Part shown: one piece after another, positions 8,969-18,480 of the stretch | Layout: every line of letters starts with the position of its first letter | How positions within the stretch are numbered: position 1 is the stretch's first letter | NCBI GenBank assembly: GCA_902517615.1 | Contig: CABYCY010000002.1 | Location: 56,755-120,754 of the forward strand | Source: an uncultured Pelagibacteraceae bacterium | GTDB lineage: Bacteria > Pseudomonadota > Alphaproteobacteria > Pelagibacterales > Pelagibacteraceae | DNA length: 64,000 nt | Reading direction: 5' to 3' | Position numbers and translations under genes: made by a program | Notes under the pieces: generated by a model | What the model was told of the DNA's origin: nothing | What the model saw: the letters and a program-made list of their open reading frames with translations, nothing else | Database searches by the model: none

Positions 8969-9125
8969 TTTACTAATTAATATTCTATATATAGTTAATT
9001 ATATATTAAATAATCATATCTAAAGTATAATAATTCTTAATTGATTTCTAAAAAGTAAATCATTGAATTGATTTCTCATATGGTATTAAATTGTTATTTT
9101 AAAAAACAAATACGAGGGGAAATAA
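8969..9125. promoter_or_regulatory. Divergent promoter region livHMGF / binding protein
   Basis: AT-rich spacer between livH (left) and the binding-protein gene (right). A strong ribosome-binding site (GAGGGG) stands 8 nt before the right-hand ATG, fitting the high expression expected of a binding protein. I could not assign -35/-10 boxes with confidence. Confidence 0.5.
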
Positions 9126-10382
9126 ATGAAAAAATTAGTTCTTACAGTATTCACTTTTTTATCATTAGTTTGTGCGCCTGCTATAAGTTATGCACAAGAT
9201 GTTAAAATTGGAGTACTTTATCCACTAACTGGACCGGTGGCTCAAGTTGGTAAAGATGCTGTTGCAGCCGTTAAAACTGCTTTAGATATTATTAATAATA
9301 GTCACAATATACCTGGCATGCCTCTAGCGAAAGATGCTGGCTTAAAAGGTTTAGGTGGTGGAAAAATATCTATAGTTGTTGGAGACCACGGTGGAAAACC
9401 AGATGTTGGTGTTGGTGAAACAGAAAAAATGTTAAATTCTGACAAAGTTCATGCAATGTTTGGAGCTTACTACTCATCTGTAACAGGTGCTGCAAGTCAA
9501 GTTTCTGAAAGAGCAGGAATACCTTGGGTTAACGGAGAATCAACATCTCCTAAGTTAACTACAAGAGGATTTAAATATTTCTTTAGAGTTACACCTCATG
9601 ATGGAGAATTCACTCAATTAATGTTTGAGTTTATGAATGACTTTAACAAGAAAAATAGCACTAAACTAAACACTCTTGGTATTATTCACGAAGATACTCT
9701 ATGGGGATCTGATAGTGGTGGTACTCAAAACAAAATGGCTAAAGATCAAGGATATAAGGTTGTTGAAAAAATAAGTTATAAAGCAAAAACAACTACACTA
9801 AGTTCTGAAGTGCAAAGATTGAAAGCAAAAAACCCTGACGTTTTATTGCCTTCGTCTTACACAGCAGATGCTTATTTGTTTTTAAATACAGCTAAAGAGC
9901 TTGATTATAACCCTAAACTTTTAGTTGCTCAGAATGCTGGGTACACAGATCCTAAGTTTATAGCCACTATGGGAAGTAAAGCTGAAGGTGTGATTACTAG
10001 ATCGCCTTTTAACACTGACTTAGCAACTACTATTCCAATGATTGGTACTGTAAATGATCTATTTAAGACTCATTCTGGTGGAAGAGATTTATCAGATGTT
10101 CCTGCTAGAGCATTTACTGGGTTTATGGCGTTAGCGAATGCAATTAATAACGCAGGATCAACTGACCCTGAAAAAATCAGACAAGCTCTAGTAAATTTAG
10201 ATATGTCCTCAGAGTCATTAATAGTTCCTTACAGAGGAATTAAATTTGGCGCAGATGGTCAAAATGAAAAGACCAGAGGTATTTTAATGCAGGTTCAAAA
10301 TGGAAAATACTGTACAGTATATCCATTTGAATTAGCTGCTTGTAAGCTAAAATACCCTATGCCTACTTGGGCTCAGAAATAA
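9126..10382 (+). CDS. Liv-type ABC transporter substrate-binding protein
   Basis: A 418-residue periplasmic binding protein of the LivK/Leu-Ile-Val-binding family. It has a Sec signal peptide (cleavage after ISYA), the opening KIGVLYPLTGPVAQVGKDA, then AYYSSVTGAASQVSERAGIPWVNGES and the RGFKYFFRVTPHDGEFTQ block. The protein is longer than classical LivK and resembles the amide/aromatic-type branch, so the ligand need not be a branched-chain amino acid; neighbouring 5-oxoproline genes make an amino-acid derivative plausible. It is monocistronic, with its own terminator just downstream. Confidence 0.9.
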   Translation: MKKLVLTVFTFLSLVCAPAISYAQDVKIGVLYPLTGPVAQVGKDAVAAVKTALDIINNSHNIPGMPLAKDAGLKGLGGGKISIVVGDHGGKPDVGVGETEKMLNSDKVHAMFGAYYSSVTGAASQVSERAGIPWVNGESTSPKLTTRGFKYFFRVTPHDGEFTQLMFEFMNDFNKKNSTKLNTLGIIHEDTLWGSDSGGTQNKMAKDQGYKVVEKISYKAKTTTLSSEVQRLKAKNPDVLLPSSYTADAYLFLNTAKELDYNPKLLVAQNAGYTDPKFIATMGSKAEGVITRSPFNTDLATTIPMIGTVNDLFKTHSGGRDLSDVPARAFTGFMALANAINNAGSTDPEKIRQALVNLDMSSESLIVPYRGIKFGADGQNEKTRGILMQVQNGKYCTVYPFELAACKLKYPMPTWAQK

Positions 10383-10400
10383 TTTAATATTATATTAACT

Positions 10401-10433
10401 AGGCGGTCATTAACTTGACCGCCTTTTTTTTTA
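10401..10433 (+). terminator. Rho-independent terminator of the binding-protein gene
   Basis: Perfect 8-bp stem GGCGGTCA/TGACCGCC with a 6-nt loop, followed by a run of nine T, 20 nt after the stop codon. Confidence 0.95.
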
Positions 10434-10483
10434 CAAATAGTATCAATTGAATTATTAAAATTTTTAAATATTATTAAAATATC

Positions 10484-11095
10484 TTGATTGAAGAACTTAT
10501 TATTTTAACTCAAATAATTTTTATTGATATTATCTTAGCTGCAGATAACGCGATAATTATTGGACTGATTGCTGCAAACTTTGTTCCTAAAAATAGAAAA
10601 AAAATAATTTTATGGGGGGTTGCTGGAGCTTTAGTATTTAAAGTAATTTTTGCAATCTTTGCTACTTACTTGTTTGAATTTTATTTTATCAAAATTCTTG
10701 GTGGTCTTCTATTAATCTGGATTGTTAACGATCTAAGAAAAGATCTTGTGGAAATTAAAAAAGTTAAATCTCCAACAAAAAAATCTAATGAACCATCATT
10801 TATTAAGAGCGTTTATAAAGTTCTATTTGCAGATATTACAATTAGTTTTGATAATGTGATTGGAGTTGTAGGTGCTGCAAAAGGGTATTTTGGATTTATG
10901 ATTTTTGGACTTGTCTTGTCAGTGGTTCTTACTGGTGCTTTAGCAACATATATGGCTAATTATATACAAAAGCATATTTGGATTGCTTATGTTGGTTTAA
11001 TATTTATTTTAATCGTTGGTCTTCAACTAGTAATTGGTGGATTAGTTGATCTGGAAATATTAAAAATTAATGAGGAGTTTAAAAAATACTTTTAA
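10484..11095 (+). CDS. TerC-family integral membrane protein
   Basis: A 203-residue membrane protein with about seven hydrophobic helices and the TerC-family acidic motifs IDIILAADNAIIIGL in the first helix and ADITISFDNVIGVVGAA in the middle. The family includes YjbE/YkoY-like and Alx-type manganese-linked exporters. The ORF begins with TTG; no in-frame ATG precedes the first conserved helix, so TTG is the likely start. It converges on panB with no spacer. Confidence 0.88.
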   Translation: MIEELIILTQIIFIDIILAADNAIIIGLIAANFVPKNRKKIILWGVAGALVFKVIFAIFATYLFEFYFIKILGGLLLIWIVNDLRKDLVEIKKVKSPTKKSNEPSFIKSVYKVLFADITISFDNVIGVVGAAKGYFGFMIFGLVLSVVLTGALATYMANYIQKHIWIAYVGLIFILIVGLQLVIGGLVDLEILKINEEFKKYF

Positions 11096-11869
11096 TTAAT
11101 AGGAGTTTTTTTTATTTGGAAATTTATTTTTTCGTACTTCTTTTGAATAATTTGAAACAGCCTTAGAAATTTCATTTTTCAAATTTGCATATTTTTTTAC
11201 AAATCTATAATTCATTGGATTTAATCCTATTAAATCATCAAAAACCAATATTTGGCCATTACAATACTTAGATGATCCAATTCCAATAGTTGGTATTTTT
11301 ATATTTTGAGTTACTAGCTTTGCTAAAGAAGTTTCAACACATTCTAAAACAATAGAAAACACTCCAGCTTTTTCTAATAAATGTGAGTCCTTTAAAATTC
11401 TATCTCTCTCAGGTTTTTTTTTACCCTTAAATGTAAAAGTTTTGTCTGACTGAGGTAGTAATCCTAAATGACCCATAACAGGAATTTTGTTTTTAATTAA
11501 ATTTTTAATTATTTCACAAACTTTCTTTCCACCTTCTAATTTCACAGCGTCACATTTGGTTTTTGACATTATTTTTTTTGCGTTATGTAATGCTTCTTTT
11601 GAGTTTCGATAAGTATTGTGTGGCATATCAACAACCATTAAAGCCTTTTTAATTCCCATTCTTACACTTTTTGAATGTTCAATCATTATATCTAAAGATA
11701 CTTCTTTAGTAGATTTATAATTGTATAAAACTGAACCTAAAGAGTCTCCAACAAGTATGATATCACAAAAATTATCTAAAATTGATGCTATGTTTTTTGA
11801 GTAAGCTGTTAAACTTACAATATTTTGTTTATTTTTTTTTTTAATTAAATCTGAAATTTTTTTTTTCAT
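11096..11869 (-). CDS. panB: 3-methyl-2-oxobutanoate hydroxymethyltransferase
   Basis: Makes ketopantoate from 2-oxoisovalerate and methylene-tetrahydrofolate, the first step of pantothenate synthesis. The 257-residue TIM barrel shows VGDSLGSVLYNYKST near residue 42, VVDMPHNTYRNS, VKLEGGKK, GHLGLLPQS and the late GIGSSKYCNGQILVFDDLIG. The body is Lys/Ile-rich from low GC. No panC lies beside it. It ends flush with terC and starts 4 nt from gloA. Confidence 0.94.
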   Translation of the reverse strand: MKKKISDLIKKKNKQNIVSLTAYSKNIASILDNFCDIILVGDSLGSVLYNYKSTKEVSLDIMIEHSKSVRMGIKKALMVVDMPHNTYRNSKEALHNAKKIMSKTKCDAVKLEGGKKVCEIIKNLIKNKIPVMGHLGLLPQSDKTFTFKGKKKPERDRILKDSHLLEKAGVFSIVLECVETSLAKLVTQNIKIPTIGIGSSKYCNGQILVFDDLIGLNPMNYRFVKKYANLKNEISKAVSNYSKEVRKNKFPNKKNSY

Positions 11870-11873
11870 CGAC

Positions 11874-12293
11874 TTACCAAGAGCCGGTATTTTCCATAGA
11901 AGCCCAAGGTTCTTTAGGTTCTAGATTTCCTTCTTGAAGTATTTCAATTGAGATTTTATCTGGTGATCTAACAAATGCCATATGACCATCTCTTGGAGGT
12001 CTATTAATAGTATAACCCATATCCATTAATCTTTGGCAGGTTTCATAAATATTATCTACTCTATAAGCAAGATGACCAAAATTTCTGGAACCTTCACCAA
12101 GCTCGTCGCCATCCCAATTATAAGTTAATTCTATTTCTGCTTTTTCATCATTTGGAGCTGCAAGAAATATGAGAGTAAATCTTCCTTTTTCATGTTCCAT
12201 TCTTCTGGTTTCCTTTAATCCAAGACCTTCACAATAAAATCTCAAAGACTCATCTACATTTTTTATTCTAATCATTGTGTGTAAATATTTCAT
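11874..12293 (-). CDS. gloA: Lactoylglutathione lyase (glyoxalase I)
   Basis: A 139-residue VOC-fold protein matching bacterial metal-dependent glyoxalase I: MKYLHTMIRIKNVDESLRFYCEGLGLKE, IELTYNWD, NFGHLAYRVDNIYETC and ISIEILQEG supply the His/Glu/His/Glu metal ligands. It isomerises the hemithioacetal of methylglyoxal and glutathione. It lies between guaA and panB on the same strand. Confidence 0.92.
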   Translation of the reverse strand: MKYLHTMIRIKNVDESLRFYCEGLGLKETRRMEHEKGRFTLIFLAAPNDEKAEIELTYNWDGDELGEGSRNFGHLAYRVDNIYETCQRLMDMGYTINRPPRDGHMAFVRSPDKISIEILQEGNLEPKEPWASMENTGSW

Positions 12294-12315
12294 AGACTTT
12301 ATTTATATTTAAAAA

Positions 12316-13878
12316 CTACTCTAATTCAATAGTGCTTGGAGGTTTTGATGTAACATCATACACTACCCTGTTTATACCCCTTATACTATTAACTATTTTA
12401 TTTGATATAGATTGCATAAAAGACTTTTTAAATTCATAATAATCTGCTGTCATTCCATCTTCAGAAGTAATTGCCCTCAATAAGCATAAATATTCATAAG
12501 TACGGTTGTCTCCCATTACGCCCACAGTTTTTACTGGAAGCAATGCTGCATATGCCTGCCAAATCTTATGATAAAGACCATAATCTTTTAAAGCTTGGAT
12601 AAAATAATAATCAGCTTCTTTTAAAATTTTAATTTTTTCTTTCGTAATTATACCCGGCATTCTAATAGCTAAACCTGGTCCAGGAAATGGATGTCTCGAA
12701 ATAATTTCTTTACTTAAATTTAACTCTAATCCTAATTTCCTTACCTCATCTTTAAATAAAAATTTTAGTGGTTCTACTAATTTCAAATTCATTTTTTTCG
12801 GTAAACCACCAACATTATGATGTGATTTGATTTTAGAGGTTTGGCTGCCGGTAACAGATTTACTCTCAATTAAGTCTGGATAAAGAGTACCTTGAGCTAA
12901 AAATTTAACATTTTTAATTTTCTTAGCATATCTCTCAAAAATTTTAATAAATAAATTACCTATTATTTTTCTCTTTTTTTCTGGATCAAAAACATTTTTT
13001 AACTTCTTCAAAAATTCTTTTTCAGCATTTACATAGATTAAATTCATTTTTAAACGCTTCTTAAAAGTTTGAACTACTTGAACTTCTTCATTTTTCCTTA
13101 AAAGACCTGTGTTTACAAAAATACAATAAAGTTTTTTACCAATAGCTTTATTCAACAATTGAGCAACTACACTGCTGTCTACTCCTCCTGATAAAGCACA
13201 AATTACTTTGTTTGTTCCAACTTGAATTCTAACATCCTTAATTAGTTGGTTTTTTTGATCCTCAGATGACCAATTGCTTTTAATTTTACAAATTAAAAAA
13301 ATAAAGTTGCTTATTAATTTCTTTCCATTTTCTGTATGAGTCACTTCTGGGTGAAATTGCACTCCATAATATTTTTTAATTTTATTTTCAACAATTGCAA
13401 ATTTTGAATTGGTACTTGAAGCGACAACTTTAAAATTCTTTGGAAGTTTTGAAACTTGATCAGCATGACTCATCCAAACTTGTTTAGATTTTTTATTTCC
13501 GAAAAAATTAGATGTTAAAAGGCTGTTATTTTTTTTATAAACTTTAGCCAGACCAAATTCTCGGTGTTTTGATTGTCTTACTTTTCCACCGTTCAGTTTT
13601 GATAAGATTTGATGTCCAAAACATATTCCAAGAACTGGTATATTTTGTTGTAAAATTTTTTTATCAAATGAATACTTGTTTATTTGATAAACATTTAATG
13701 GGCCACCAGATAAAACTATTCCTTTAACAGAATTATTCATGTCTTTTAGTCTAATTTTTTTATGACTAATTATCTCTGAAAAAATACCTAGTTCTCTTAC
13801 TCTTCTGGCAATTAATTGTGTAAATTGAGAACCAAAATCTATTATTAAAATTTTATTCAAATTTTGATCAAGACTCAT
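12316..13878 (-). CDS. guaA: GMP synthase (glutamine-hydrolysing)
   Basis: Converts XMP to GMP. The 520 residues comprise a class-I glutaminase domain (GICFGHQ with the nucleophile Cys near residue 85; [10 protein letters not shown] with His/Glu near 175), the ATP-pyrophosphatase domain ([11 protein letters not shown] near 228) and the C-terminal dimerisation domain ending KPPSTIELE. It overlaps the upstream TPR gene by 11 nt, which in turn touches guaB, so the two final GMP-pathway enzymes are co-transcribed. Confidence 0.97.
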   Translation of the reverse strand: MSLDQNLNKILIIDFGSQFTQLIARRVRELGIFSEIISHKKIRLKDMNNSVKGIVLSGGPLNVYQINKYSFDKKILQQNIPVLGICFGHQILSKLNGGKVRQSKHREFGLAKVYKKNNSLLTSNFFGNKKSKQVWMSHADQVSKLPKNFKVVASSTNSKFAIVENKIKKYYGVQFHPEVTHTENGKKLISNFIFLICKIKSNWSSEDQKNQLIKDVRIQVGTNKVICALSGGVDSSVVAQLLNKAIGKKLYCIFVNTGLLRKNEEVQVVQTFKKRLKMNLIYVNAEKEFLKKLKNVFDPEKKRKIIGNLFIKIFERYAKKIKNVKFLAQGTLYPDLIESKSVTGSQTSKIKSHHNVGGLPKKMNLKLVEPLKFLFKDEVRKLGLELNLSKEIISRHPFPGPGLAIRMPGIITKEKIKILKEADYYFIQALKDYGLYHKIWQAYAALLPVKTVGVMGDNRTYEYLCLLRAITSEDGMTADYYEFKKSFMQSISNKIVNSIRGINRVVYDVTSKPPSTIELE

Positions 13879-14308
13879 TATTTTCTGGTTCTATATTTTT
13901 TAATGACTCTTGAATATCTTTGTTTTCATCACATAAATTTTTGCAGACTTTCACAAACTTATCTGAAAGATCTTTGACTTTATCATAATTAGATTTTTCT
14001 AAAGCAATTTTCATCAACATTAATAAAGCTTCCTCGTTATCAGGCTGAATTAAAAGTGTTGTTTCCAAATTATATTCTTCTTTTCTTTGATTTTCTTCTT
14101 GGTTAAAAATTTTAGCTAAATATAAATATGAATTTGCGTCTTTTGGATTAAAAACTATATTTCTTTCAAATAAAAAACGTGCATCCTCATATTTTTCTTT
14201 TTTAAATAATTCTAAAGCCTCATTAAAAAAATTTTCTTTACTGTAAGATGTGCTTTTAAACGAAATAATTAAAAGTATTAGTCCAATTATTTTTAAAAAA
14301 TTACTCAT
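13868..14308 (-). CDS. Secreted TPR protein between guaB and guaA
   Basis: A 146-residue protein with an N-terminal hydrophobic signal or anchor ([23 protein letters not shown]) followed by about two to three TPR-like helices ([20 protein letters not shown] and following). It overlaps guaB by 1 nt and guaA by 11 nt, so it is translated in step with them, although no link to purine synthesis is apparent. Function unknown. Confidence 0.82.
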   Translation of the reverse strand: MSNFLKIIGLILLIISFKSTSYSKENFFNEALELFKKEKYEDARFLFERNIVFNPKDANSYLYLAKIFNQEENQRKEEYNLETTLLIQPDNEEALLMLMKIALEKSNYDKVKDLSDKFVKVCKNLCDENKDIQESLKNIEPENNES

Positions 14309-15384
14309 TAATATTTACTGTCTTTTATTACTACATCCACATTATGAACCATACTTTCATAAAATCCAGCTTTAGTAATTTTCACAAACTGTGGTTTATT
14401 TCTTAATTTAATAATAGTTTTTGATCCAAGATAACCCATAGAAGATTTCAATCCACCAATTAATTTATAAATAATGGTCCCAACTTCTCCTTTGTATTTA
14501 ACAAAACCTTCAACACCCTCTGGCACATATTTTGAGGAATCTTTTTGTTTTTTTTGAAAATATCTATCTGCTGATCCCTTATTCATAGCTCCAACAGAAC
14601 CCATTCCTCTAAAACTCTTAAAGAGTTGCCCATTTTTTTTTATTAATTTTCCTGGGGTTTCATTTGTTCCTGCAAATAGGGAACCTATCATTACAGCATC
14701 AGCGCCTGCAGCAAATGCTTTTGCCAAATCACCAGAATATTTGATTCCTCCATCTGAAATTATTTTAACTTTTTTATTCTTTAAACGACTTCTTACAGCT
14801 AAAATTGCACTTAACTGAGGAACTCCTATACCAGCAACTAATCTTGTTGTACAAATAGAACCTGGCCCTATACCAATTTTAATTACATCTACTCCTAGAT
14901 TTATAAGGAATTTTGCAGCTTCTGGTGTTGCAATATTCCCAGCACATAAGGCAATTTTGTTGTTCTTTATTTTTTTTATATATTTTATTATTTCAGCAAC
15001 TTTCTTTGTATGGCCATGCGCTGTATCTACTACGATTAAATCTACACCCTCTTTAATTATTTCTTTGGCTCTAATAAACTCATTCGGTGCTGCACCTACA
15101 GCTGCTCCAACTATTAATTTTTGTTTTTTAACTTTTTTTATCTCTAATACCTGTTTTTTAATATCTAGATTTCGATGAATAACTCCAATGCCTCCAGCTT
15201 TTGCAATTGTAATAGCCATTCTACTTTCAGTAACAGTATCCATGGCTGAGGATAAAAGTGGAATTCTAAGTTTTAAATACTTTGTTAATGAAACACTAGT
15301 ATCTGTATCAGAAGGTAATATTTCTGAATATTTTGGTGCTAATGTAACATCATCAAAGGTAAGTGCTTCTTTTATGGGAACCAT
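14308..15384 (-). CDS. guaB: IMP dehydrogenase lacking the CBS (Bateman) domain
   Basis: Oxidises IMP to XMP. Catalytic elements are all present: [12 protein letters not shown] near the N terminus, SSAMDTVTE, the loop [11 protein letters not shown] with the catalytic Cys, and the flap region [16 protein letters not shown] with VPEGVEG. The protein is only 358 residues against about 490 usual: sequence passes directly from [21 protein letters not shown] to LIVGAAVGA, exactly where the twin CBS domains are normally inserted. Nucleotide regulation through that domain is therefore absent. Confidence 0.96.
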   Translation of the reverse strand: MVPIKEALTFDDVTLAPKYSEILPSDTDTSVSLTKYLKLRIPLLSSAMDTVTESRMAITIAKAGGIGVIHRNLDIKKQVLEIKKVKKQKLIVGAAVGAAPNEFIRAKEIIKEGVDLIVVDTAHGHTKKVAEIIKYIKKIKNNKIALCAGNIATPEAAKFLINLGVDVIKIGIGPGSICTTRLVAGIGVPQLSAILAVRSRLKNKKVKIISDGGIKYSGDLAKAFAAGADAVMIGSLFAGTNETPGKLIKKNGQLFKSFRGMGSVGAMNKGSADRYFQKKQKDSSKYVPEGVEGFVKYKGEVGTIIYKLIGGLKSSMGYLGSKTIIKLRNKPQFVKITKAGFYESMVHNVDVVIKDSKY

Positions 15385-15421
15385 GATCTTTTATATATGA
15401 TTCCTTTTATTTTTAAAGTCT

Positions 15422-16033
15422 CTATCGAATTTTTCTACAAATTATAAAACTTTCTTTTGAGTCTTTTCTGCTAGATTTTGGTTTAAAAACCTTTACTTCT
15501 TTAAAATATTTTTTTCCTTCTGCGACGATTTCGTTAAATGTTCCACCCATAAAAATTTTTGATATAAAATACCCATTGTCTCTCATTAAATCTTTAGCAA
15601 AGAACATTGCTTCTTTACATAACTCTCCGGTTTGGATTGAGTCAATATTTTTAATACCAGTTGTATCAACAGCCATATCAGAAATTACAACATCAACTTC
15701 ACCATTTATGTTTGTTTTTATTTTATCTTGGATTTTTTCTTCAGTAAAATCTCCTTGGATTTGGATACTTTTTCCAATTGGATCCATTTTTTTGAGATCT
15801 ATAGATATTAATTTGCAACTTTTTGATGCTTTAATAACATATTGAGACCAGCTACCTGGTGCGGCACCAATATCTATTACAGATAAACCACCTTTAAAAA
15901 TTTTAAATTTTTGGTCAATTTCAATTAATTTATATGCTGATCTCGCTCGATACCCATCTACTTTAGATTGTCTCACGTAGATATCTCTACGTTGTTTATT
16001 TACCCAATTTTTAGAAATTTTATTTTTTTTCAA
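15422..16033 (-). CDS. rlmE: 23S rRNA (uridine-2'-O-)-methyltransferase RlmE
   Basis: FtsJ/RrmJ-family methyltransferase that modifies U2552 of 23S rRNA. The 203 residues show RSAYKLIEIDQKF, SAM-binding VIDIGAAPGSWSQ near residue 57, VVISDMAVDTTG with the catalytic Asp, and the late Lys (FISKIFMGG) and Glu (KESFIICRK) of the K-D-K-E tetrad. It abuts the glycosyltransferase-like gene upstream with no gap. Confidence 0.95.
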   Translation of the reverse strand: MKKNKISKNWVNKQRRDIYVRQSKVDGYRARSAYKLIEIDQKFKIFKGGLSVIDIGAAPGSWSQYVIKASKSCKLISIDLKKMDPIGKSIQIQGDFTEEKIQDKIKTNINGEVDVVISDMAVDTTGIKNIDSIQTGELCKEAMFFAKDLMRDNGYFISKIFMGGTFNEIVAEGKKYFKEVKVFKPKSSRKDSKESFIICRKIR

Positions 16034-16945
16034 TTAATTACTAAATCTTAAACTTTTGTTTAAAATTTTGCCTGCAAGAGTTTGTATTTCTATTTTGATG
16101 TCCTTATTTAATCTCATATCCTTATCATCTTTCCAAATACCGGCTGCTAAATGCATAATTCCAATTTTATAATTTGGCAAATAAGGTTCTACAAAAGTGG
16201 CATTTTCTTCATCGAATTTAGGTAATAAATTACTTGTTATCCAATTACAGTTTAATGGAAGAAATTCAGTTTCTACATTATCAACATAAACAGACATATT
16301 CATTGCTAATTGCTCTGAACCAAATATTTCTCCACTTTTTAAAGTTTGTCTTAAATTTTCTTGCCAAGAATTCCAGCACATTGAATTTTTTTCTAAAGAG
16401 AAAACACCAATATTAATATGCGGAGAAAAAGCTAACTTTCTTGCTTTTTCGTAACTTATTTTTGATTTTACAGCATGTTTGAAATTTTGAGATTTAATAA
16501 TTGCTAGTTTTCCAAATACCCAGTCTACCCTTGAAGTTATTTTATAACCTGGTCCTATAGTTTGAGTAATTCCCAGTCTGCCGTCATCACAAGCTTTAAA
16601 ATAAATCTCAACAGTTTTCCAATCATTCACCCAAGCATCACAATCAATCCACAAATATTTTTCATAGTTAGGAAAATACTTGGGTAAAAAAGCTCTAGAA
16701 ACTTGGCTCTTTAACCACTCACGGCCTTTAACTTTGCTATCAGGAACTTTTATATCCCATTCTGCTGATTTAATCTCGTCTACTTTTGATGATAGTTCTT
16801 TTTTTTGATGATCTGATAATCCAGCATCTAAGATGCAAATGGCAACGTTATTGTTATCTTTAAATCTTTTAATAGAGTCAATTAATTCATTTAATAAAGG
16901 GTAATAATTAGAGTCAGCTAGAGATACAATTACATTTTTTTTCAT
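16034..16945 (-). CDS. Glycosyltransferase family 8-like protein
   Basis: A 303-residue soluble protein without signal peptide. The Rossmann-like N terminus (NVIVSLADSNYYPLLNELIDSI) and the KYLWIDCDAWVNDW block, a D-x-D-type metal motif, point to a GT-A-fold nucleotide-sugar transferase. HINIGVFSL and GSEQLAMN fit the GT8 acceptor and substrate region. Donor and acceptor are unknown. It overlaps pssA by 1 nt and sits between phospholipid and rRNA-modification genes, so a lipid-linked acceptor is possible but unproven. Confidence 0.7.
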   Translation of the reverse strand: MKKNVIVSLADSNYYPLLNELIDSIKRFKDNNNVAICILDAGLSDHQKKELSSKVDEIKSAEWDIKVPDSKVKGREWLKSQVSRAFLPKYFPNYEKYLWIDCDAWVNDWKTVEIYFKACDDGRLGITQTIGPGYKITSRVDWVFGKLAIIKSQNFKHAVKSKISYEKARKLAFSPHINIGVFSLEKNSMCWNSWQENLRQTLKSGEIFGSEQLAMNMSVYVDNVETEFLPLNCNWITSNLLPKFDEENATFVEPYLPNYKIGIMHLAAGIWKDDKDMRLNKDIKIEIQTLAGKILNKSLRFSN

Positions 16946-17754
16946 TACAACACATCTTCAAGTTCATCGTCATCATCTTTATAATTCTGGTCTTCGTTTA
17001 TTTTTTTCAATTTTTGATAATGAAAAAAACTAATTGGGAGCATACCTAAATAAATTAGGACACTTATAAACATAATATTAAAGGGATAAATAAGCAGCAA
17101 TCCAAAAAACAAAACTATACCAAACAATAAAAAAATTGTTGCTTTTCTTTGTATCACAATTTTTTTAAATGAATAACTTGGAAATTTACTTATCAACAAT
17201 AACGAAGTTGCTATGAAAAAAATTGGCACTACAACTTCATAGTTAATTTGAATTAAATTAAAATTTGTAATGCTAAATATTAGTGGAGTTAAAACTAAAA
17301 TACCACCTGCTGGTGATGGCACTCCTTCAAAGAAGTTATCTCTCCAAGAAGGTGCTTGACCTGTATTTACATTAAATCTAGCTAGTCTTAAAGCTACACA
17401 AATTACATATACAAGACATAACAGCCATCCAAATCTTCCTAACGTATTTAATTTCCAGAAATACATTATAAAGGCTGGAGCAACTCCAAAACTAATCATA
17501 TCTGTTAATGAGTCTAGTTCTTTTCCTACCTTTGAGGTTCCTTTAATTAATCTGGCAATTCTTCCATCCAATCCATCAATCAATGCTGCAAGTATAATTG
17601 CAATAACCGCAAACTCATATCTCCCATCTAAAGCAAATCTTATTGATGTTAACCCTATGCAAACTCCTATTAGAGTTAGCATATTAGGTAAAATCACTCT
17701 TGCGTTATTTTTTTTTTCAGTAACAATTTTTAAATTGTTTTTTGGCTGTTCCAT
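16945..17754 (-). CDS. pssA: CDP-diacylglycerol-serine O-phosphatidyltransferase
   Basis: Makes phosphatidylserine. The 269-residue membrane protein carries the CDP-alcohol phosphotransferase motif D-x2-D-G-x2-A-R-x8-G-x3-D-x3-D (DGLDGRIARLIKG then GKELDSLTD) near residues 60-85, followed by several membrane helices and an acidic C-terminal tail. It lies 2 nt from psd; the two consecutive steps to phosphatidylethanolamine are one operon. Confidence 0.95.
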   Translation of the reverse strand: MEQPKNNLKIVTEKKNNARVILPNMLTLIGVCIGLTSIRFALDGRYEFAVIAIILAALIDGLDGRIARLIKGTSKVGKELDSLTDMISFGVAPAFIMYFWKLNTLGRFGWLLCLVYVICVALRLARFNVNTGQAPSWRDNFFEGVPSPAGGILVLTPLIFSITNFNLIQINYEVVVPIFFIATSLLLISKFPSYSFKKIVIQRKATIFLLFGIVLFFGLLLIYPFNIMFISVLIYLGMLPISFFHYQKLKKINEDQNYKDDDDELEDVL

Positions 17755-17756
17755 AA

Positions 17757-18404
17757 TTAACTCTTAGCCAACAAAGTCTCTCCAGAAATTGCTGTTTGAC
17801 CAACTTTCACAAGTGGCTCATAATTTTCATAATAAACATCTGCTCTACTGCCAAATCTAATCATTCCAATTCTATCACCTTGATTTAAGTCTTGGTTTTT
17901 ATTTGTTTCACAAACAATTCTTCTGGCAACTAATCCTGCTATTTGAACAACAATAATATCATTTCCATGTTTATCTTTTATTTTATAATAATTTCTTTCA
18001 TTATCTTCACTTGCTTTGTCTAGTGATGCATTTAGAAATTTTCCTGGCTTGTATAAAATTTCTTCTACAGTGCCTGAACAAGGTGTTCTATTTACATGAC
18101 AATCAAAAACATTCATAAAAATACTTATTTTTTTAAATTTTTTATTTTCTAAATTAAGTTCTTTTGGACCATCTACTTCTTCAACTTTAATTACTTCTCC
18201 ATCGGCGGGACTTACTAAATAACTATCATCTCCTATAATCGTTCTTTCAGGATCTCTAAAGAAATAATAAACCCAAATGGTTAATAACAAACCAATTAGT
18301 CCTAAAAAATTATTAATAATTAAAAATATGATAGTTATAAATACAGCTATAACTATAAACTTATATCCCTCTGTATGGATTTTTGGAAATATCTTACTGA
18401 ACAT
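17757..18404 (-). CDS. psd: Phosphatidylserine decarboxylase proenzyme
   Basis: A 215-residue short-form decarboxylase that yields phosphatidylethanolamine. It has two N-terminal membrane helices, YFFRDPERTI, VSPADGEVI, FMNVFDCHVNR and the self-cleavage GS site in IRFGSRADVYY, where the pyruvoyl group forms. First gene of the psd-pssA pair, with a divergent 76-bp gap to icd. Confidence 0.95.
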   Translation of the reverse strand: MFSKIFPKIHTEGYKFIVIAVFITIIFLIINNFLGLIGLLLTIWVYYFFRDPERTIIGDDSYLVSPADGEVIKVEEVDGPKELNLENKKFKKISIFMNVFDCHVNRTPCSGTVEEILYKPGKFLNASLDKASEDNERNYYKIKDKHGNDIIVVQIAGLVARRIVCETNKNQDLNQGDRIGMIRFGSRADVYYENYEPLVKVGQTAISGETLLAKS

Positions 18405-18480
18405 ATTCTTCTATTTGCTAATTTTCGATTAATATGTATATAAAATGATCAAATTCAATTAATAAGATAATTTTTATTTA

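Noticed and set aside
10484-11095. Considered a tellurite-resistance gene
   Set aside because: The TerC-family name is historical; sequence only supports a membrane protein of the family, with metal-ion links more likely.
15188-15400. Plus-strand ORFs inside guaB, such as 15188-15400
   Set aside because: Antisense shadows of a well-identified gene; no family resemblance.
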